From Saccoglossus kowalevskii (Eukaryota; Hemichordata; Enteropneusta; Harrimaniidae), in NCBI RefSeq assembly GCF_000003605.2, contig NW_003112472.1, positions 122,388 to 143,098 on the forward strand: DNA of 20,711 bases, in the 5' to 3' direction. The notes under the pieces were generated by a model that worked only from the letters and a program-made list of their open reading frames with translations, searched no databases and was not told where the DNA came from. The translations under genes and the position numbers were made by a program. Below are positions 18,545-20,711 of this stretch, piece by piece (positions within the stretch are counted from its first letter, which is position 1; every line of letters starts with the position of its first letter).

Positions 18545-18745
18545 TGTCTTCTATGGACCAAGCAGTATATACCAGTACTGCTGTATGATATACTTTTTAC
18601 ATTGAGTGTGTCCTTCATGTAGCAATGTGTACCAGTACCATTATACTATACACCTTGTTCGTTCTGGACTGATATATTGTGCGTGTCTTCCATTGACCAC
18701 GCCAGGTGTACCAGTTCTACCTTGTCTATACTAGACATCTTAAAC
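18545..18745 (+). repeat. Three diverged ~65-75-bp tandem units
   Basis: Blocks starting GTCTTCTATGGACCAAGCAG (18545), GTGTCCTTCATGTAGCAATG (18606) and GTGTCTTCCATTGACCACGC (18683) each continue with GTRTAYACCAGT and then a TATACTAKAC-like segment. They look like an old short tandem duplication. The ORF at 18440-18622 overlaps it and is not considered a gene. Confidence 0.45.
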
Positions 18746-19041
18746 CCATCCTTGTACTACAGTAATTAAATGTTAATCATCCTCTGTGTGTGTATGTTCC
18801 TTTATAGACTGGTCTAATCTACTCCAGTTCTATAGATAACAATCTCTGAACTTTATCATTTAATATTGACTGTTAATCCCTGATAACTCACTACTGACGT
18901 ACATGACGATGCGTCTTAATGACAAGAGTACGTCATAACAACACACACCCCAACTCATAAATGACATATTATACTGACTCAACCAGGATTTAAAATTTAT
19001 AATCTATTTTTAATCCTACGAATAGAAATTCTTACTTGAAT
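18746..19041. other. Intron stretch, nothing recognised
   Basis: About 300 bp without a supported feature. Confidence 0.5.
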
Positions 19042-19072
19042 CATAGACCCTCTAACAGTTAGAGGGTCTATG
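19042..19072. repeat. Perfect 31-bp palindrome with 1-nt centre
   Basis: CATAGACCCTCTAAC (19042-19056), A, GTTAGAGGGTCTATG (19058-19072): 15-base arms with no mismatch. A third partial copy, CATAGACC, lies at 19097-19104. The abutting arms resemble two transposon termini meeting head to head, or a complete tiny palindromic element. It cannot be a terminator in this context, as no T run follows. Confidence 0.9.
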
Positions 19073-19163
19073 CTTGAAGGGAATTGTTTGTTAGATCATA
19101 GACCTTAGAATGGTTATATATAACAGTGAAAATAAAATAGTGGGTGGCCCTCCTTTTAATGGG

Positions 19164-19235
19164 CCAATCAGCAATGACATAAAATCCGAGAATGAAAAAA
19201 TAGAGCTTCAGGGTCATTGAAGTTTCCATAGCAAC
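19164..19235 (+). promoter_or_regulatory. CCAAT box and RFX X-box cluster
   Basis: CCAATCA at 19164-19170 (NF-Y type) is followed by GTTTCCATAGCAAC at 19222-19235, a near-perfect X-box (one base from GTTNCCATGGNAAC). Downstream at 19310 an ATG in good context (GGAGATGG) opens only 37 codons before a stop at 19421, beginning MADYHLKDIISNLCDKQ. No donor leaves that frame in phase 0, so a coding role is unsupported. Confidence 0.3.
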
Positions 19236-19684
19236 AAACTGGTAAAATTGATTTTTTGTCACCATAAATACAAAGAGTGATCGATATTGACGATACAATT
19301 TTGAAGGAGATGGCAGACTATCATCTTAAAGACATTATCAGTAACCTTTGTGATAAACAAAATAATCTCCTTAATTTTATCAGTGGCAGTATATGTATTT
19401 TAATAATGTCAGTCATTTTCTGAGTGTGTTCAAAACTTAGGAAATGACTGGGTACTTTTGTATTGTAATTTTGGGGAATTCCCATGATGTCATTTCCAAT
19501 TTGCAGAGACGGCACAGATGGTTATCGGTGATGTCTGTGCTGGTTAGATAGGCATCATAAAATTACCATATTTGCTCTATTAGGTAAAAATAAGTAATAT
19601 TTAATGATCCAGTATACAATAAGTGCGATTTATTGGAGATGTGCTTCTAAGAAAGCAAATATGGTATAGTTACAAACACTGTAT

Positions 19685-20041
19685 GCCGGTCACTGCTAGC
19701 ATAGTGGTTGTCGCATCAGACTCATGATCGGTAGACCCAGGTTTCTTAGACTGAACAACAAACGGGTTGACTCCCTACTCTGGGTGAGTGTCCCACGGAC
19801 TCAAGGCCAATTCCACTGGCCAGATTCATTCACTAATGAATGCAACTTTGGGGAACCTTGGTTAAGTTCCGCAGGAGCTTGTGTTCGACTGAGCCTTGTT
19901 CATGCAAGGATAGCGCATAAATTTCCATTTGATAGAGAACTGGCTGCATAGCCCTGTAATGTCGTCCCAAACATGAATATGGCTTCTCTGGTGCACTATA
20001 TGTTAGCACTAGCACTTGCAATTTGTATATACAAAAAAAAA
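19685..20041 (+). mobile_element. tRNA-derived SINE
   Basis: The head is tRNA-like. TAGCATAGTGG (19697-19707) is a good polymerase III A box. TCAGACTCATGATCGGT (19716-19732) resembles a decayed anticodon arm with CAT in the loop, as in tRNA-Met. The B box is weak (near AGGTTTCTTAGAC, 19739-19751). The body, including CCACGGACTCAAGGCCAATT and GGTTAAGTTCCGCAGGAGC, is more GC-balanced than the flanks, and the unit ends in an A9 tail (20033-20041). The poor stem pairing rules out a functional tRNA. Short ORFs on both strands across it are not genes. It lies about 250 bp upstream of the exon at 20297. Confidence 0.65.
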
Positions 20042-20296
20042 TCAACATTCAATGTCCAGAACTGTCGCCTGGCACAAAAAATTTAAAAATAAACAAAAAA
20101 AACACAATATGATTACTATCCAAGAAAAATCTGCAAAATCATGTACACACCGAGAAATTTAAATCTCCCAAAATCAATATGAATCACACAAACTGTCAAA
20201 AATGAAATCTGGTCAGCATGTTTCCTATTGTACACCTGGAGACACAGTTTAATGGATAATGTTAACTATCTTGATTTTGTACATTGATATTTCCAG

Positions 20297-20576
20297 GAGC
20301 CCTTTGGTGATGACTATCGGTGCCGACCTGTTTTCACGTCTGGTTCCACGTCACCAGATGCCAGTCCAGTTGCACGTAACTTCAGTGCCAAGAGACAGAT
20401 TTCAAAATCTACAGGGGGTAATCGATCAAGTAAAAGCAATTCACTAAGCAGCATTGGTTCAGACTATGTAGACAGTGCTATTATGGACCAGGAGGATATA
20501 ATACAACTTACACAAGAAGTCCGAAATTTCTCTGATGCACTGGGAAAACTGAAAACTATATTTCAAGTAGATGGAG
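20297..20576 (+). CDS. Internal coding exon, probable RhoGAP N-terminal region (ARHGAP29/45/GMIP-like)
   Basis: Acceptor ATATTTCCAG|GAG and donor GGAG|GTGAGT bound 280 nt: 93 codons entered in phase 0, leaving in phase 1. The protein starts EPFGDDYRCRPVFTSGSTS. It then has a Ser/Lys-rich part with basophilic-kinase-type sites (KRQISKS, NRSSKSNSLSSIGSD) and ends with an amphipathic helix, EDIIQLTQEVRNFSDAL then GKLKTIFQ. Ser-rich linker plus acidic-start helix resembles the segment ahead of the F-BAR domain in ARHGAP29 and ARHGAP45 (HMHA1), cytosolic RhoA-directed GAPs with F-BAR, C1 and RhoGAP domains; those domains would lie further right. Codon use is clearly coding. The exon is near certain; the family call rests on a short match from memory. 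Confidence 0.85.
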
Positions 20577-20711
20577 GTGAGTACATTTTGTATGTTTTGC
20601 TGTGATCTAGAAGCTAGAATAACGATTTATTGTCTTATTTGAAAATTGCCAAGGATCAACCATATCATAACTTTTGGCATAAAATCTGTGCTGTTATTTT
20701 GATTTTCCCTG
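20577..20711. other. Start of the next intron
   Basis: AT-rich sequence directly after the GTGAGT donor, running to the window edge with no further exon. Confidence 0.7.

Noticed and set aside
19685-19760. Functional tRNA-Met gene
   Set aside because: The A box and CAT triplet fit, but the anticodon stem pairs at only about three of five positions, the B box is poor and no acceptor stem can be formed.
19724-19951. ORFs on both strands across 19724-20048
   Set aside because: They lie inside the SINE body and have no recognisable content.
20259-20447. Plus-strand 62-residue ORF across 20297
   Set aside because: It is in the wrong frame relative to the real exon (20297-20576), whose frame is open throughout and bounded by good splice sites.

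Overview
This window looks like intronic and intergenic DNA from an animal genome, probably a marine lophotrochozoan such as a mollusc. The reasons are strong AT bias, very low coding density, introns with canonical GT/AG borders, a tRNA-derived SINE, dense non-autonomous DNA-transposon debris, and the AGCTCCGCT...AGCGGAGCT hairpin with a following GTCCGCCGTCC tract, which I associate from memory with mollusc genomes. The clade is an inference. There are no bacterial-style genes, operons or CRISPR arrays, and nearly all stop-to-stop ORFs here are chance openings in AT-rich DNA.

Gene content: the best-supported gene is the 5' part of a plus-strand, multi-exon gene. A first coding exon (12924-12992, optimal ACCATGG start, AAG|GTATGT donor) is in phase 0. 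A downstream exon (20297-20576, TTCCAG|GAG acceptor, GGAG|GTGAGT donor) is entered in phase 0. Joined across a 7.3-kb intron they give about 116 codons of a basic, Ser-rich N-terminus followed by a helical segment, EDIIQLTQEVRNFSDAL. This resembles the region just before the F-BAR domain in the ARHGAP29/ARHGAP45(HMHA1)/GMIP RhoGAP group; the identification is tentative and the rest of the gene lies beyond the right edge. A second possible first exon lies 7.8 kb upstream (5105-5149), also phase 0, behind a TATA box and an initiator with textbook 31-bp spacing. Weaker alternative-exon candidates sit at 14083-14268, 15706-15837 and 16284-16374. The gene may therefore use several promoters with different N-termini.

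Repeat landscape, left to right: 1-491, a 31-bp minisatellite cut by the window edge; 1977-2157, a TACTGTAAA/TTTACAGTA inverted-repeat element; 3084-3295, the first of four copies of a ~245-bp TTAACC-ended element (others near 9470, 11266 and 13660); 3560-3900, a CpG-rich island with an unrecognised ORF; 4638-4687, a tetranucleotide repeat; 6150-6468, a TACTGTAAA element split by a TTAA-flanked element; 7118-8290, an element whose terminal ~80 bp has expanded into a tandem array of about 13 units; 8397-8618, YY1-like inverted repeats and a hairpin; 9045-9206, an exon-like ORF; 17674-17827, a TTAA-flanked element with 29-bp inverted ends; 19042-19072, a perfect 15-bp-arm palindrome; 19685-20041, a SINE with a clear RNA polymerase III A box.

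Overall the window is the promoter and first-intron region of a signalling gene, heavily colonised by small inverted-repeat transposons, one of which appears to have seeded a satellite array.
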